A DNA stretch of 64,000 nucleotides, taken from the NCBI GenBank assembly GCA_017520545.1, contig JAFXFM010000023.1:1-64000 (forward strand), read 5' to 3'. Numbering within the stretch: the stretch's first letter is position 1; each line of letters starts with the position of its first letter. This DNA is from Alistipes sp. Lineage in GTDB: Bacteria > Bacteroidota > Bacteroidia > Bacteroidales > Rikenellaceae. Position numbers and translations under genes: made by a program. The notes below the pieces were generated by a model. It saw only the letters and a program-made list of their open reading frames with translations. It ran no database searches and had not been told where the DNA came from. Below, in pieces: positions 27,372 through 35,981 of this stretch.

Positions 27372-27401
27372 CAAAGGTAATTATAATTTTATAAATTATA
27401 A
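27372..27401 (-). promoter_or_regulatory. nadE-rnf promoter with palindromic candidate operator
   Basis: The minus-strand -7 box TACCTTTG is at 27372-27379. Immediately upstream is the perfect palindrome TTATAATTT-TAT-AAATTATAA (27381-27401), placed between the -7 and -33 positions where a repressor would block RNA polymerase. Confidence 0.55.
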
Positions 27402-27427
27402 ACTTTTCGCTCTCTTTTTTCCCGATT

Positions 27428-28708
27428 TTAACGTTTTTGAGTCAAAAGACGAAATGACCACGGCTCCATATCACCCCAAGTGTGTTCGTAGAGAGTTGAT
27501 TTCTCGCCCGTAAGCACATCGGTATACTCACCGGCATATACGCCTGTATGGAAGTCTGAGAAGATTTTATATGGCGAGAGGTTTGCCACATAGACTACTC
27601 TACCCTGCTGATTCTCACGCACAAAGGTAAAAAGGCAATCGGGTGCATTATTGTTTATCTCAATAAACGAGCCACCAAGGTCTGCCGAGAAGAGTGCCGA
27701 GAAGGTGTGCTTCATCTCGCACAAACGGCTATAACGTTTGGTTGCATCGTTCGGCTCGAATTTAGGCATCGCATCTTTATCGAAAAAGGCAAACGAGTGA
27801 TCGTAACCAATCTCCTGTCCCGTGTAAATCAGAGGAAACGTCTTTGGCAGAACGAATGTAAGTGCTGTCATCGCCTCCAACGCCTTGCCAAAGCGACTCT
27901 GCTCGCTACCACTCCACGAATTTTCATCGTGGTTCGAGGTAAACGAGAGGTGCATCGAGGTCTGCGGATAGTTATTGAGCAGTGAATATACCTTGTCGCG
28001 CAGAGCCCAAACGCGCGATTTACCCTGCGCAACATCGACCATCGTATGGTGCAACTCCCAACCGTAGCACGCATCGAACGCTTCGTTATAGAACTCGGCA
28101 CCCTCTGCCTCCGCAAGCATAAAAATATCCTTTTTTACGCTTTTCAGCTCTTGACGCGCAGCCTGCCAAAACTCCAACGGAACGAGCATTGCCATATCGC
28201 ATCGGAAGCCATCAACACTATGACGTGTAACCCAGAATTTCATCGCATCAATCTGACCTTGCCACACCTCTTTCTCGGCGTAGTTCAGCTTTGCCGTATC
28301 GCTCCAGTCCCAAGGCACCTTGGCAACTCCGTTCTCGTCGCGCTCATACCAATTCATCGGCTTATTTTTCAACCACTTGGCATCACGCGCTGTATGATTG
28401 GCAACCCAGTCGAGAAGCACCTTCATTTCGAGTTTGTGCGCCTCCGCAACAAAGGCATCAAACTCTGCCATAGTACCAAATTCGGGATTGACATCACAGT
28501 AGTCGGATATGGAGTAATACGAGCCCAACGAGCCCTTGCGTTCAACCTTACCGATAGGATATATCGGCATCAACCATATAGCATCTACGCCCATACTCTT
28601 TAAATGTCGTAAATGGCGCATTGCCGCAACAAACGTACCCTCCTCGGTAAGTTGTCGTACATTCATTTCGTACACCACTCCGTCGTAACTCCAAACTGCG
28701 TGTCGCAT
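27428..28708 (-). CDS. GH13 alpha-amylase-family enzyme
   Basis: 426-residue glycoside hydrolase family 13 protein. Catalytic residues can be placed: the nucleophile Asp in SVDGFRCDMAML, the acid/base Glu in MLAEAEGAEF and the transition-state Asp in FTSNHDENSWSG. Region I is LLDWVANHT. No signal peptide, so it is cytoplasmic and would act on intracellular maltodextrin or glycogen-type glucans, or on glucosyl phosphates. No susCD-type transport genes are nearby, so it is not part of a usual polysaccharide-utilisation locus. Exact specificity is unknown. Confidence 0.88.
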   Translation of the reverse strand: MRHAVWSYDGVVYEMNVRQLTEEGTFVAAMRHLRHLKSMGVDAIWLMPIYPIGKVERKGSLGSYYSISDYCDVNPEFGTMAEFDAFVAEAHKLEMKVLLDWVANHTARDAKWLKNKPMNWYERDENGVAKVPWDWSDTAKLNYAEKEVWQGQIDAMKFWVTRHSVDGFRCDMAMLVPLEFWQAARQELKSVKKDIFMLAEAEGAEFYNEAFDACYGWELHHTMVDVAQGKSRVWALRDKVYSLLNNYPQTSMHLSFTSNHDENSWSGSEQSRFGKALEAMTALTFVLPKTFPLIYTGQEIGYDHSFAFFDKDAMPKFEPNDATKRYSRLCEMKHTFSALFSADLGGSFIEINNNAPDCLFTFVRENQQGRVVYVANLSPYKIFSDFHTGVYAGEYTDVLTGEKSTLYEHTWGDMEPWSFRLLTQKR

Positions 28709-28746
28709 ATCTCTGTTTCCTCTATTTTTCGTTTGTTTTCCGACCT

Positions 28747-28754
28747 CAAAAGTA
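28747..28754 (-). promoter_or_regulatory. -7 box of the GH13 gene
   Basis: TACTTTTG on the minus strand, 39 nt upstream of the ATG. Confidence 0.5.
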
Positions 28755-28812
28755 GAAAAAACAATTCAAAAATGCAAATAACGAAGAGAAAGCGGCTTTT
28801 GGAGGAAAAAAC

Positions 28813-28844
28813 TTTGTTTTTTACAATTATAAGTAGTAACTTTG
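28813..28844 (+). promoter_or_regulatory. Promoter of the polysaccharide-export operon
   Basis: TTTG (28813-28816), 20 nt spacer, TAACTTTG (28837-28844): a full match to the Bacteroidota -33/-7 consensus. The start codon is 65 nt downstream. Confidence 0.75.
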
Positions 28845-28909
28845 TGCGCTATTTGCAAATACCCTCTGAAATTAAGTTGTGAAATTTTTAATTTAATAAA
28901 CATTTAGAG

Positions 28910-29734
28910 ATGAAAAAATCAGTAAAATTTCTCACGATGATTTTGCTCACGACACTCTTCGTTGGCTGTAATGTCTCGCAGCGTGTCGTTTACGATTTCA
29001 AGAATGAGGAGGCTGTCAAGAGTGTTCTTGGCGACGGACTTATCCGCATCAAGCCACACGACCGACTCACCATTGTCGTATCGAGCCAAAATCCGGAGTT
29101 GGCAGCACCATTCAACACTCCGACATCGTACAATTCACTCACCTTTAACCCAATGGTTGGATCTTCGGTCAATGGTCCGCAGGCATTGCAGGTGCGTACG
29201 GTAGACGAGAATGGTATGCTCGAATTTCCGATGATTGGAAAAATCCAGTGTCAGGGCAAGACCCGCGACGAACTCGCAAAGGAGATTGCGAAGAAAATTA
29301 TCGATGGCGGATATATCAGCGATGCGTTGGTGAATATCCAGTTTGCCGATTTGAAGTTCTTCGTGCTTGGCGAGGTTGCTCGTCCGGGACAGTTCGATAT
29401 CTCCCGCGACAAAATCACCATTCTGGAAGCTTTGGCTATGGCGGGCGATATGACTATCTACGGTAACCGTTCCAACGTAGCGGTTATTCGTCGCAGTGCC
29501 GACGGTAAGAGCCACGAGGTTTACGAGTTGGACTTCCTCGAAGGCAATCAGATGTCGTCGCCTGCATTCTTCTTGCAGCAGGGTGATGTAATATATGTTC
29601 AGCCGAACAAGTACAAGGCTGCTACATCGGAGATCAACCAGAACAGAACTTTCTGGCTCTCGATTGTCAGCACACTTATCACTGCGACATCATTGACTCT
29701 CACAATTATTAACTTCGCACAAAGACAAAAGTAG
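28910..29734 (+). CDS. Polysaccharide export lipoprotein (Wza-like)
   Basis: Outer-membrane-side export component of 274 residues. The signal peptide ends with the lipobox LFVGC (Cys20). A Poly_export domain (HDRLTIVVSSQNPELA, about 45-150) and a SLBB-type domain (KFFVLGEVARPGQFDI) follow. The C-terminus has a hydrophobic stretch (SIVSTLITATSLTLTIINF), typical of Bacteroidota members that lack the long Wza barrel helix. It forms an operon with the Wzc-like kinase 6 nt downstream. No glycosyltransferase, flippase or polymerase genes are in the neighbourhood, so the exported polymer is unknown. Confidence 0.9.
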   Translation: MKKSVKFLTMILLTTLFVGCNVSQRVVYDFKNEEAVKSVLGDGLIRIKPHDRLTIVVSSQNPELAAPFNTPTSYNSLTFNPMVGSSVNGPQALQVRTVDENGMLEFPMIGKIQCQGKTRDELAKEIAKKIIDGGYISDALVNIQFADLKFFVLGEVARPGQFDISRDKITILEALAMAGDMTIYGNRSNVAVIRRSADGKSHEVYELDFLEGNQMSSPAFFLQQGDVIYVQPNKYKAATSEINQNRTFWLSIVSTLITATSLTLTIINFAQRQK

Positions 29735-29740
29735 ACCATT

Positions 29741-32182
29741 ATGGAGAACATTTCAAAGAATAACACCTCTTTCTCGGAGAGCGAAACTCTGTTCAAGCGC
29801 ACAGTGTCGCTTGGAGAACTTTTCGACAAGGCGTTGAGAAAGTGGTATTGGTTTGGCATCTCGATTGTCCTTTTCTTGGGTCTTGGAGTATTCTACCTAC
29901 TCTCCACCTCGCCCGTATACCACCGCGAGGCTGCCGTATTGATTAAAGATGCTCGTCGTGGTAGTGCTGCCAGCGAGTTGTCGGCATTTGCCGATATCGC
30001 AGGTATCTCGACTCGTCGAAGCGTAGACAACGAGTTGTACGTATTGCAGGCTCGTCGCCTTATGGTCGAGGTTGTCGATAGACTTAACCTCACCATAGGC
30101 TATGCTATGAAGTCGGGACTTCGCACCAACACACTCTACAAAACATCGCCAATTGAAGTAACTTTCATTGCACCTATCGACTCTACCGGTGTTGCAGGAG
30201 CCGTTAAGCCTTGCAAATTCACCGCTGTATTGAACGATGCCGACGAGGTTACAATTTCGAAGTTCGAGCGCGTGGCTCCAATCAAGCCCGAGAGCGACGA
30301 GACCTTCACCGTAACCGGCAAGTTGGGCGACACCTTGTATCTCCCGACCGGACCAATCGTTGTGGCTACAACAAATCACTACAACGAGGAGATTGTGGGC
30401 AAGGAGATCTTCGTGTCGAAGGGTAACCGCGAGGCTATTGCAACGGCTTACCGCACCAAAGTACAAACCTCTGTGCCAAGCAAAATGTCGTCGGTGGTTA
30501 ATCTATCGCTCAACGACGTAGTGCCACAGCGTGCCGAGGATGTCCTCAACACATTGATTGATGTATATAACGACGATGCAGTATACGACAAGCAGATTGT
30601 AGCGGAGGCTACCGCAGAGTTTATCACCGAGCGTTTGGCAGTTATCGGTGAGGAGTTGAGCGGCATCGACGGCGACATCAAGCACTTCAAGTCGAGAAAC
30701 CGTATCGTCGATATCAAGACCGAGGCGACACACCGCACCGAGGGTGCAATTCGCTACGAGCAGGAGATTGCATCAACCAGCGCACAACTCGCCATTTCGA
30801 AGTATATCCGCGACTATCTCTCCGACAACTCGCAGGAGGTTAAAATTATCCCTGCCACAACATTTGACGGCAATTCGGCTATTGTAGCGCAGATTGTAAA
30901 CTACAACGATTTGGTTACTCGTCGCTTGCGACTTGGCAACAACAGCGAGAATAACCCACTCGTTATTCAGTTGGACGAGAGCATATCTTCGACCAAGGGA
31001 GCTATCCTTGCATCTCTCGCATCGAATATCAAGGCATTGGAGATTAAGCTCTCGAACTTGGAGGCTGAGGAGCGCAAAATCAACAGCCGCATCGGTGCTG
31101 TACCAAAGCAGGAGCAGGAGTATCTCTCGATTGCACGTCAGCAGAAAATTAAGGAGGAGTTGTACCTATATCTCCTGACCAAGAGCGAGGAGAACGCCAT
31201 CTCGTTGGCTATCACCGAGCGTCCGGCACGTATTGTGGATAACGCATTCGGACCGAACACCCCTGTATCACCAAATAGAATGCTTATCTTGTTGGCGATG
31301 TTGATTTTGGGCGTAGGCTTCCCACTTGCAATCATCTACTTGCGTATTCTCACCGACTCGAAAGTTCGTGGCAAGCACGACCTCGTTAAGCTCTGTTCGG
31401 TACCTTACCTCGGCGATATTCCATTGTACGAGGGACACCTCACACGCTCGATTGCAGTGCGCGAAAGCGGTCGCGACAAGGTTTCGGAGGCGTTCAAAAT
31501 TTTGCGTACCAATATGGGCTTTATGTCGAGTGGCAAGAAGCAGCAGGTTATCCTCACCACCTCATCGAATGCTCACGCCGGTAAGACCTTCGTATCGATG
31601 AACCTTGGTATGACACTTGCCTTCTCGGGCAACAAGGTGTTGATGATTGACCTCGACCTTCGCCGTCGTACATTGTCGAAGCATATGGGTCAGCGCAGCA
31701 ATCCTAATGGTGCTACCAAGTATTTGAGTTCGGCAGACACCAGCCTCAACGACATTATCTCGCAGAGCGGTTTGCACGAGAACTTCGACTTTATCTACGC
31801 AGGTTTGCAGCCGCCAAACCCTGCCGAGTTGTTGATGTCGCAGCGTTTGGACGACCTCATCGCAGAGTGCCGTAAACACTACGACTACATCATCATCGAC
31901 AGCGTTCCGGCTCTTATCATTGCCGATGCAATGATCACAAGCCGCATAGCCGATTTGAGCATCTACGTTGTTCGTGAAGGTCTGTTGGAGCGTCAGCAGG
32001 TACCTGATATCAACGCTTTGCACGCCGAGAAGAAGTTGAACAATATGTGCATTATTCTCAACGGTGCAAGCGAGACACGCCAGTCGTACGGATACAGCTA
32101 TCGTTATCAGTACACTTCGGGTTCGGACAAGAACAACCGAGGTTGGCGTAAGTGGCTGAAGAAGTTGGGATTACTTAAATAG
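29741..32182 (+). CDS. Chain-length determinant / BY-kinase (Wzc-like)
   Basis: Inner-membrane polysaccharide copolymerase of 813 residues. A Wzz domain lies between two membrane helices (about 35-56 and 509-531) with a long periplasmic coiled-coil stretch. The C-terminal tyrosine-kinase domain has Walker A AHAGKTFVSMN, Walker A' VLMIDLDLRRRT and Walker B YIIIDSVPALI. A tyrosine cluster (YGYSYRYQY) close to the C-terminus is the expected autophosphorylation tail. It acts with the upstream Wza-like lipoprotein to control export and length of a surface polysaccharide. No separate phosphatase of the Wzb type is beside it; a HAD protein follows. Confidence 0.93.
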   Translation: MENISKNNTSFSESETLFKRTVSLGELFDKALRKWYWFGISIVLFLGLGVFYLLSTSPVYHREAAVLIKDARRGSAASELSAFADIAGISTRRSVDNELYVLQARRLMVEVVDRLNLTIGYAMKSGLRTNTLYKTSPIEVTFIAPIDSTGVAGAVKPCKFTAVLNDADEVTISKFERVAPIKPESDETFTVTGKLGDTLYLPTGPIVVATTNHYNEEIVGKEIFVSKGNREAIATAYRTKVQTSVPSKMSSVVNLSLNDVVPQRAEDVLNTLIDVYNDDAVYDKQIVAEATAEFITERLAVIGEELSGIDGDIKHFKSRNRIVDIKTEATHRTEGAIRYEQEIASTSAQLAISKYIRDYLSDNSQEVKIIPATTFDGNSAIVAQIVNYNDLVTRRLRLGNNSENNPLVIQLDESISSTKGAILASLASNIKALEIKLSNLEAEERKINSRIGAVPKQEQEYLSIARQQKIKEELYLYLLTKSEENAISLAITERPARIVDNAFGPNTPVSPNRMLILLAMLILGVGFPLAIIYLRILTDSKVRGKHDLVKLCSVPYLGDIPLYEGHLTRSIAVRESGRDKVSEAFKILRTNMGFMSSGKKQQVILTTSSNAHAGKTFVSMNLGMTLAFSGNKVLMIDLDLRRRTLSKHMGQRSNPNGATKYLSSADTSLNDIISQSGLHENFDFIYAGLQPPNPAELLMSQRLDDLIAECRKHYDYIIIDSVPALIIADAMITSRIADLSIYVVREGLLERQQVPDINALHAEKKLNNMCIILNGASETRQSYGYSYRYQYTSGSDKNNRGWRKWLKKLGLLK

Positions 32183-32193
32183 TAATTGAAATT

Positions 32194-32580
32194 ATGTCAT
32201 ACACAGGATTGTACATAGCAGTCGATTTCGACGGCACTTGCGTAACGCACGAGTATCCCTACATCGGGCAAGATGTGGGTGCTGTGCCGGTATTGCGAGA
32301 GTTGGTTGAGCAGGGCCACTACCTTATTCTCTACACTATGCGCAGCGGCAAACTCGAAAAGGAGGCCGTTCAGTGGTTCAAGGATAACGATATTCCTTTG
32401 TATGCTGTGAACACCAACCCTACGCAGAAGAAGTGGACCAAATCGCCAAAGGTGCACGCCGACGTATATATTGACGACGGTGCCCTTGGTGTGCCGCTTA
32501 TCCATTCGATGACAACCTCGCGCCCATACGTTGATTGGGTTAAGGTCCGCGAATGGCTCGTACAGGAGGGCTTCTTGTAG
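32194..32580 (+). CDS. HAD-superfamily small hydrolase (BT0820-like)
   Basis: 128-residue compact HAD fold without cap domain. Motif I is VDFDGTCV (nucleophile and acid Asp), motif II LYTMRS, and motif IV YIDDGALG, all in expected order; a Lys in the KWTKSPK segment may serve motif III. It resembles the Bacteroides protein BT0820, of known fold but uncertain substrate. It begins 11 nt after the Wzc-like gene, so it is in that operon; a role as phosphatase for the kinase or a sugar phosphate is conceivable but unproven. Confidence 0.8.
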   Translation: MSYTGLYIAVDFDGTCVTHEYPYIGQDVGAVPVLRELVEQGHYLILYTMRSGKLEKEAVQWFKDNDIPLYAVNTNPTQKKWTKSPKVHADVYIDDGALGVPLIHSMTTSRPYVDWVKVREWLVQEGFL

Positions 32581-32604
32581 AAGTTTTTCAACTTACTAAT
32601 ACGG

Positions 32605-32640
32605 CAGATGGGTGACAAATAAAATGTTACCCATCTGTTT
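32605..32640 (+). terminator. Terminator of the wza-wzc-HAD operon
   Basis: CAGATGGGTGACA and TGTTACCCATCTG form a 13-bp stem with one G-U pair and a 7-nt loop, followed by TTT. Confidence 0.8.
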
Positions 32641-32744
32641 TATCTGTCAAAATGGCAGACCAACACGTAATAAATAGGTATGGCACAAGGTTTGAGCAAG
32701 AGATTTTCCGAAAGCAAGAAACATTAAACAAATATAGAACAGAT

Positions 32745-34811
32745 ATGAAAAACGGAAAAATTGGGGTAACGACCGAAAACATCTTCCCCGTAATTAAGAA
32801 GTTCTTGTACTCCGACCACGAGATATTCCTGCGTGAGTTGGTTTCGAATGCAGTAGATGCTACTCAGAAGTTGCGCACCCTCGCCTCGACAGGAGTTTTC
32901 GCAGGCGAAACCGGCGAGTTAGCTGTCAATATCGCCGTAGACAAGGAGGCACGCACGCTCACCGTAACCGACAACGGAATAGGAATGTCGGCAGACGAGG
33001 TCGAGCGATACATCAACCAAATCGCCTTCTCGGGTGCCGAGGAGTTTTTGGCAAAGTACCAAAATCAGGCTATCATAGGTCATTTTGGTTTGGGCTTCTA
33101 CTCGGCATTTATGGTGTCGGACAAGGTTGAGATTTTCACCCAATCGTACGACAGTGCAAAGCCTTCGGTACATTGGGTATGCGATGGCTCGCCCGAGTAT
33201 TCGATGGAGGAGTTGGCAGAGCAGCGCGAGCGAGGCACAAGCATCGTTCTTCACCTCTCGGAGGAGTGCGCCGAGTATGCCGAGGAGAGCAAAATCAACG
33301 AGTTGCTCAACAAGTATTGCCGCTTTCTGCCTGTACCGATCATCTTCGGCAAGGTCAAGGAGTGGAAGGAGGGCAAATACGTCGATACGGACAAGGAGAA
33401 CCGCATCAACGACACCGAGCCACTTTGGACACGCAAGCCAGCGGACATCACCGAGGAGCAGTACAAGTCGTTCTATCAGGCGCTCTACCCTATAAGCGAG
33501 GAGCCGTTGTTCTATATCCATTTGAACATCGACTACCCGTTCCACCTCACAGGTATATTGTACTTCCCTCGCATTCACAACAATTTCGAGATTCAGAAGA
33601 ACAAGATACAGTTGTACTGCAACCAAGTATTCGTTACCGACGAGGTGCAGGGCATTGTTCCCGAATACCTCACACTCTTGCACGGCGTTATCGACTCGCC
33701 GGATATTCCGTTGAACGTGTCGCGTTCGTACTTGCAGAGCGATAGCAATGTGAAGAAAATTTCGGGTTACATCACCCGCAAGGTTGCCGAGCGTTTGAAC
33801 GAGTTGTTCACCACTATGCGCGAGGAGTACGAGCAGAAGTGGGACGACCTGAAAATTTTCATTCAGTACGGAATCCTCACCGACGAGAAGTTCGCCGAGA
33901 AGGCACAGGGCTGTATGTTGTGGAAGAACACCGAGGGCAAATACTTTACAGCCGAGGAGTACACAGCGGCCATAAAGGATTTGCAGACCGACAAGGACGA
34001 CAAGCTGATTATCCTCTACACCGACGATATCGTTGGCAAGCACGCATTCTTGCAGAGTGCAAAAGCGAAGGGCTACGACGTGTTGGAGATGAACGGACAG
34101 CTCGACAGCCACTACATTAATTGGTACGAGCAGAAGAATGAGGGTGTTCGCTTTGTGCGCGTAGATAGCGATATTATCGACCACCTCATTCGCAAGAAGG
34201 AGGAGCAGAAGATATCGCTAAGCGAGGCGCAGCAGGAGATTATGCGTCCCGTATTCGAGAGTCAGCTACCTACCGACGACGATATTCGCTACAACATTTC
34301 GTTCGAGGCTATGTCGGCAGACGATGCTCCGATTGTGATTACGCAGAATGAGTTTATGCGTCGAATGAAGGATATGGCTAAGATGTCGGGCGGACAGATG
34401 AGCCAATTCTACGGTCAAATGCCCGACAACTTCACTATTGCGGTGAATGGCAACCACCCTATCGTGATAGATATTCTCGCCTCGGTGGAGAGGGCTTATG
34501 GCGACAAGTTGAAGAGCATCACCAAGAAGATTGATGCGGCAGTTGCCGAGGAGAGTCGCTTCGAGGAGATGACCAAAGATAAGAAAGAGGAGGATTTCTC
34601 GCAGGAGGAGAAGGATATGCGCGAGGAGTTGTCGAAAAAGGTTGTAACGCTTCGCGACGAACGCAACCTCCGCCTCAAAGAGATTGGTAAGGAGAACGCC
34701 TTGGTACGACAGATAATTGATTTGGCACTCCTCTCGAACGGAATGTTGAAGGGCAAGAATCTTTCGGACTTTATACAACGCTCAATCTCGCTGATAGAGA
34801 GCAAAGAGTAA
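32745..34811 (+). CDS. htpG: Molecular chaperone HtpG (Hsp90)
   Basis: Cytosolic Hsp90 chaperone, 688 residues from ATG 32745. An ATG 31 codons upstream would add a tail not found in the family, which begins at KIGVTTENIFP. ATP-binding Bergerat-fold motifs: LRELVSNAVDAT, TVTDNGIGMS, and GHFGLGFYSAFMV with the nucleotide lid. The middle domain has the conserved catalytic Arg region (NVSRSYLQSD). The C-terminal dimerisation domain is present and there is no MEEVD, as in bacteria. A terminator follows. Confidence 0.96.
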   Translation: MKNGKIGVTTENIFPVIKKFLYSDHEIFLRELVSNAVDATQKLRTLASTGVFAGETGELAVNIAVDKEARTLTVTDNGIGMSADEVERYINQIAFSGAEEFLAKYQNQAIIGHFGLGFYSAFMVSDKVEIFTQSYDSAKPSVHWVCDGSPEYSMEELAEQRERGTSIVLHLSEECAEYAEESKINELLNKYCRFLPVPIIFGKVKEWKEGKYVDTDKENRINDTEPLWTRKPADITEEQYKSFYQALYPISEEPLFYIHLNIDYPFHLTGILYFPRIHNNFEIQKNKIQLYCNQVFVTDEVQGIVPEYLTLLHGVIDSPDIPLNVSRSYLQSDSNVKKISGYITRKVAERLNELFTTMREEYEQKWDDLKIFIQYGILTDEKFAEKAQGCMLWKNTEGKYFTAEEYTAAIKDLQTDKDDKLIILYTDDIVGKHAFLQSAKAKGYDVLEMNGQLDSHYINWYEQKNEGVRFVRVDSDIIDHLIRKKEEQKISLSEAQQEIMRPVFESQLPTDDDIRYNISFEAMSADDAPIVITQNEFMRRMKDMAKMSGGQMSQFYGQMPDNFTIAVNGNHPIVIDILASVERAYGDKLKSITKKIDAAVAEESRFEEMTKDKKEEDFSQEEKDMREELSKKVVTLRDERNLRLKEIGKENALVRQIIDLALLSNGMLKGKNLSDFIQRSISLIESKE

Positions 34812-34815
34812 GAAG

Positions 34816-34841
34816 AAAGCGGTGCAGAGATGCACCGCTTT
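34816..34841. terminator. Bidirectional terminator between htpG and the thioesterase gene
   Basis: AAAGCGGTGCA-GAGA-TGCACCGCTTT, an 11-bp perfect stem with flanking A and T runs, between convergent genes. Confidence 0.85.
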
Positions 34842-34843
34842 TT

Positions 34844-35254
34844 CTATTCCAACCCTAATGCCTTCATCTTTTCGACCACATACTGTGGTACTCGGCACGG
34901 ACGACGGGTCTCGCCATTTAGGAAGCCAAGCCACGTATGACCTGTATTAATCAACACACCCTCCTCGTTATACAACTCGTATCGCACTTTTAGGCGCACC
35001 ATAGGCATCTCCTCGACAATCACTCGCACAATAATCTCCTCGTCGAAATGAGCCGGAAGAATATACTTGGAGCCTACCTCCAAAATCGGCGATATGATAC
35101 CGTTCTTCTCCATCTCGTCGTATGGCATACCCCACGCACGTAACGCTGCAACACGAGCTGCCTCGTAATAGACTATATAGTTTGAGTGGTGCACAATACC
35201 CATCTGGTCGGTATCCTTGTAGCGCACCCTTATCTTCTCATCGTGAAAAATCAT
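34844..35254 (-). CDS. YbgC-like acyl-CoA thioesterase
   Basis: 136-residue hotdog-fold thioesterase of the 4-hydroxybenzoyl-CoA thioesterase/YbgC class. The catalytic Asp lies in RYKDTDQMGIVHHSNY, with the usual helix after it. The substrate is likely a short-chain acyl-CoA or acyl-ACP; E. coli YbgC context (tol-pal) is absent. It overlaps the FMN adenylyltransferase stop by 4 nt (ATGA), so the two are translationally coupled. Confidence 0.88.
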   Translation of the reverse strand: MIFHDEKIRVRYKDTDQMGIVHHSNYIVYYEAARVAALRAWGMPYDEMEKNGIISPILEVGSKYILPAHFDEEIIVRVIVEEMPMVRLKVRYELYNEEGVLINTGHTWLGFLNGETRRPCRVPQYVVEKMKALGLE

Positions 35255-35979
35255 AACGCTATCTCTATCTTCTGTGAAAACTTACTCTTCTGCTCCACCA
35301 CGCCACCGCATATCCGGCAACGTCCCTTCTCTCCGTCAATCAGGCAGTCGTACTCGCCATCGGTAGGTAGCAGTTTGTATTGCGAGGTTGCTACTCTACC
35401 CTGCTCGTCCGCCTCGCCTATTATAATATAGGTATGACCGAGCAACTGACGCGCAAGTGCCACATCGCCCTTGGCAAGAGCCTTGCGTATGGTGGTCGAG
35501 GATATCTTATTGCCATTGTCGGTGTATTGCGCTATCTCGACAACCTCCAATGCTCCGTGTCGCAACAAAAACGAATGGTCGCCCTCCTTATTGTGTCCGA
35601 AATGGTGGTTATAGCCCACAATAAGTCGCTTTATTCGGAGTTTACCTATCAGGTAGTCGTCGATAAACTCCTCACGCGAAAGGCGACTAAACGCCTCGTC
35701 AAATGGTATAACAACGACATAATCCACACCCGCCTGCTCCAATAGCGCACACTTCTCCTCGAACGACGTGAGCAGTCGTAGCCCCTCATCGTTACCGAGG
35801 GTGATGCGCGGATGGGGTTCGAAGGTCAGCACAACGCTCTCGCCACCGCACGCCTTGGCTTGGCGCACTACCTCATCGAGCAAAATTCGGTGTCCGCGAT
35901 GCACCCCATCATAGGAGCCTACCGTAGCCACACCATTGCTGAGTGCAGGAGGATTGTCGAAACCCCAAACGACCTTCAT
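35251..35979 (-). CDS. FMN adenylyltransferase (FAD synthetase) lacking the riboflavin kinase domain
   Basis: 242 residues. The N-terminal ~185 form the adenylyltransferase half of RibF: GSYDGVHRGHRIL (HxGH-type site), TFEPHPRITLG, GYNHHFGHNKEGD and ISSTTIRKAL. Ordinary bacterial RibF is ~300 residues with a C-terminal riboflavin kinase containing GFPTAN. Here the last ~60 residues hold no such motif, only a short beta-rich tail with CRICGG that could be a relic. A separate, intact kinase domain is encoded at 60085-60453. So FMN to FAD is made here and riboflavin to FMN there. Operon with rex and the thioesterase. Confidence 0.88.
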   Translation of the reverse strand: MKVVWGFDNPPALSNGVATVGSYDGVHRGHRILLDEVVRQAKACGGESVVLTFEPHPRITLGNDEGLRLLTSFEEKCALLEQAGVDYVVVIPFDEAFSRLSREEFIDDYLIGKLRIKRLIVGYNHHFGHNKEGDHSFLLRHGALEVVEIAQYTDNGNKISSTTIRKALAKGDVALARQLLGHTYIIIGEADEQGRVATSQYKLLPTDGEYDCLIDGEKGRCRICGGVVEQKSKFSQKIEIAL

Positions 35980-35981
35980 CG

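Noticed and set aside
27341..27427. Canonical Rex box upstream of nadE
   Set aside because: No TTGTGAA/TTCACAA pair was found; only the AT-rich palindrome at 27381-27401 is present, so Rex control is left as a hypothesis.
32652..32744. N-terminal extension of HtpG
   Set aside because: The 31 extra codons are in frame but the family starts at the KNGKIGVTTEN segment, and the extension overlaps the likely leader.
35251..35979. RibF truncated by a frameshift
   Set aside because: No kinase motif is found in any frame downstream before the overlapping thioesterase gene, and an intact kinase domain exists as its own gene at 60085-60453.
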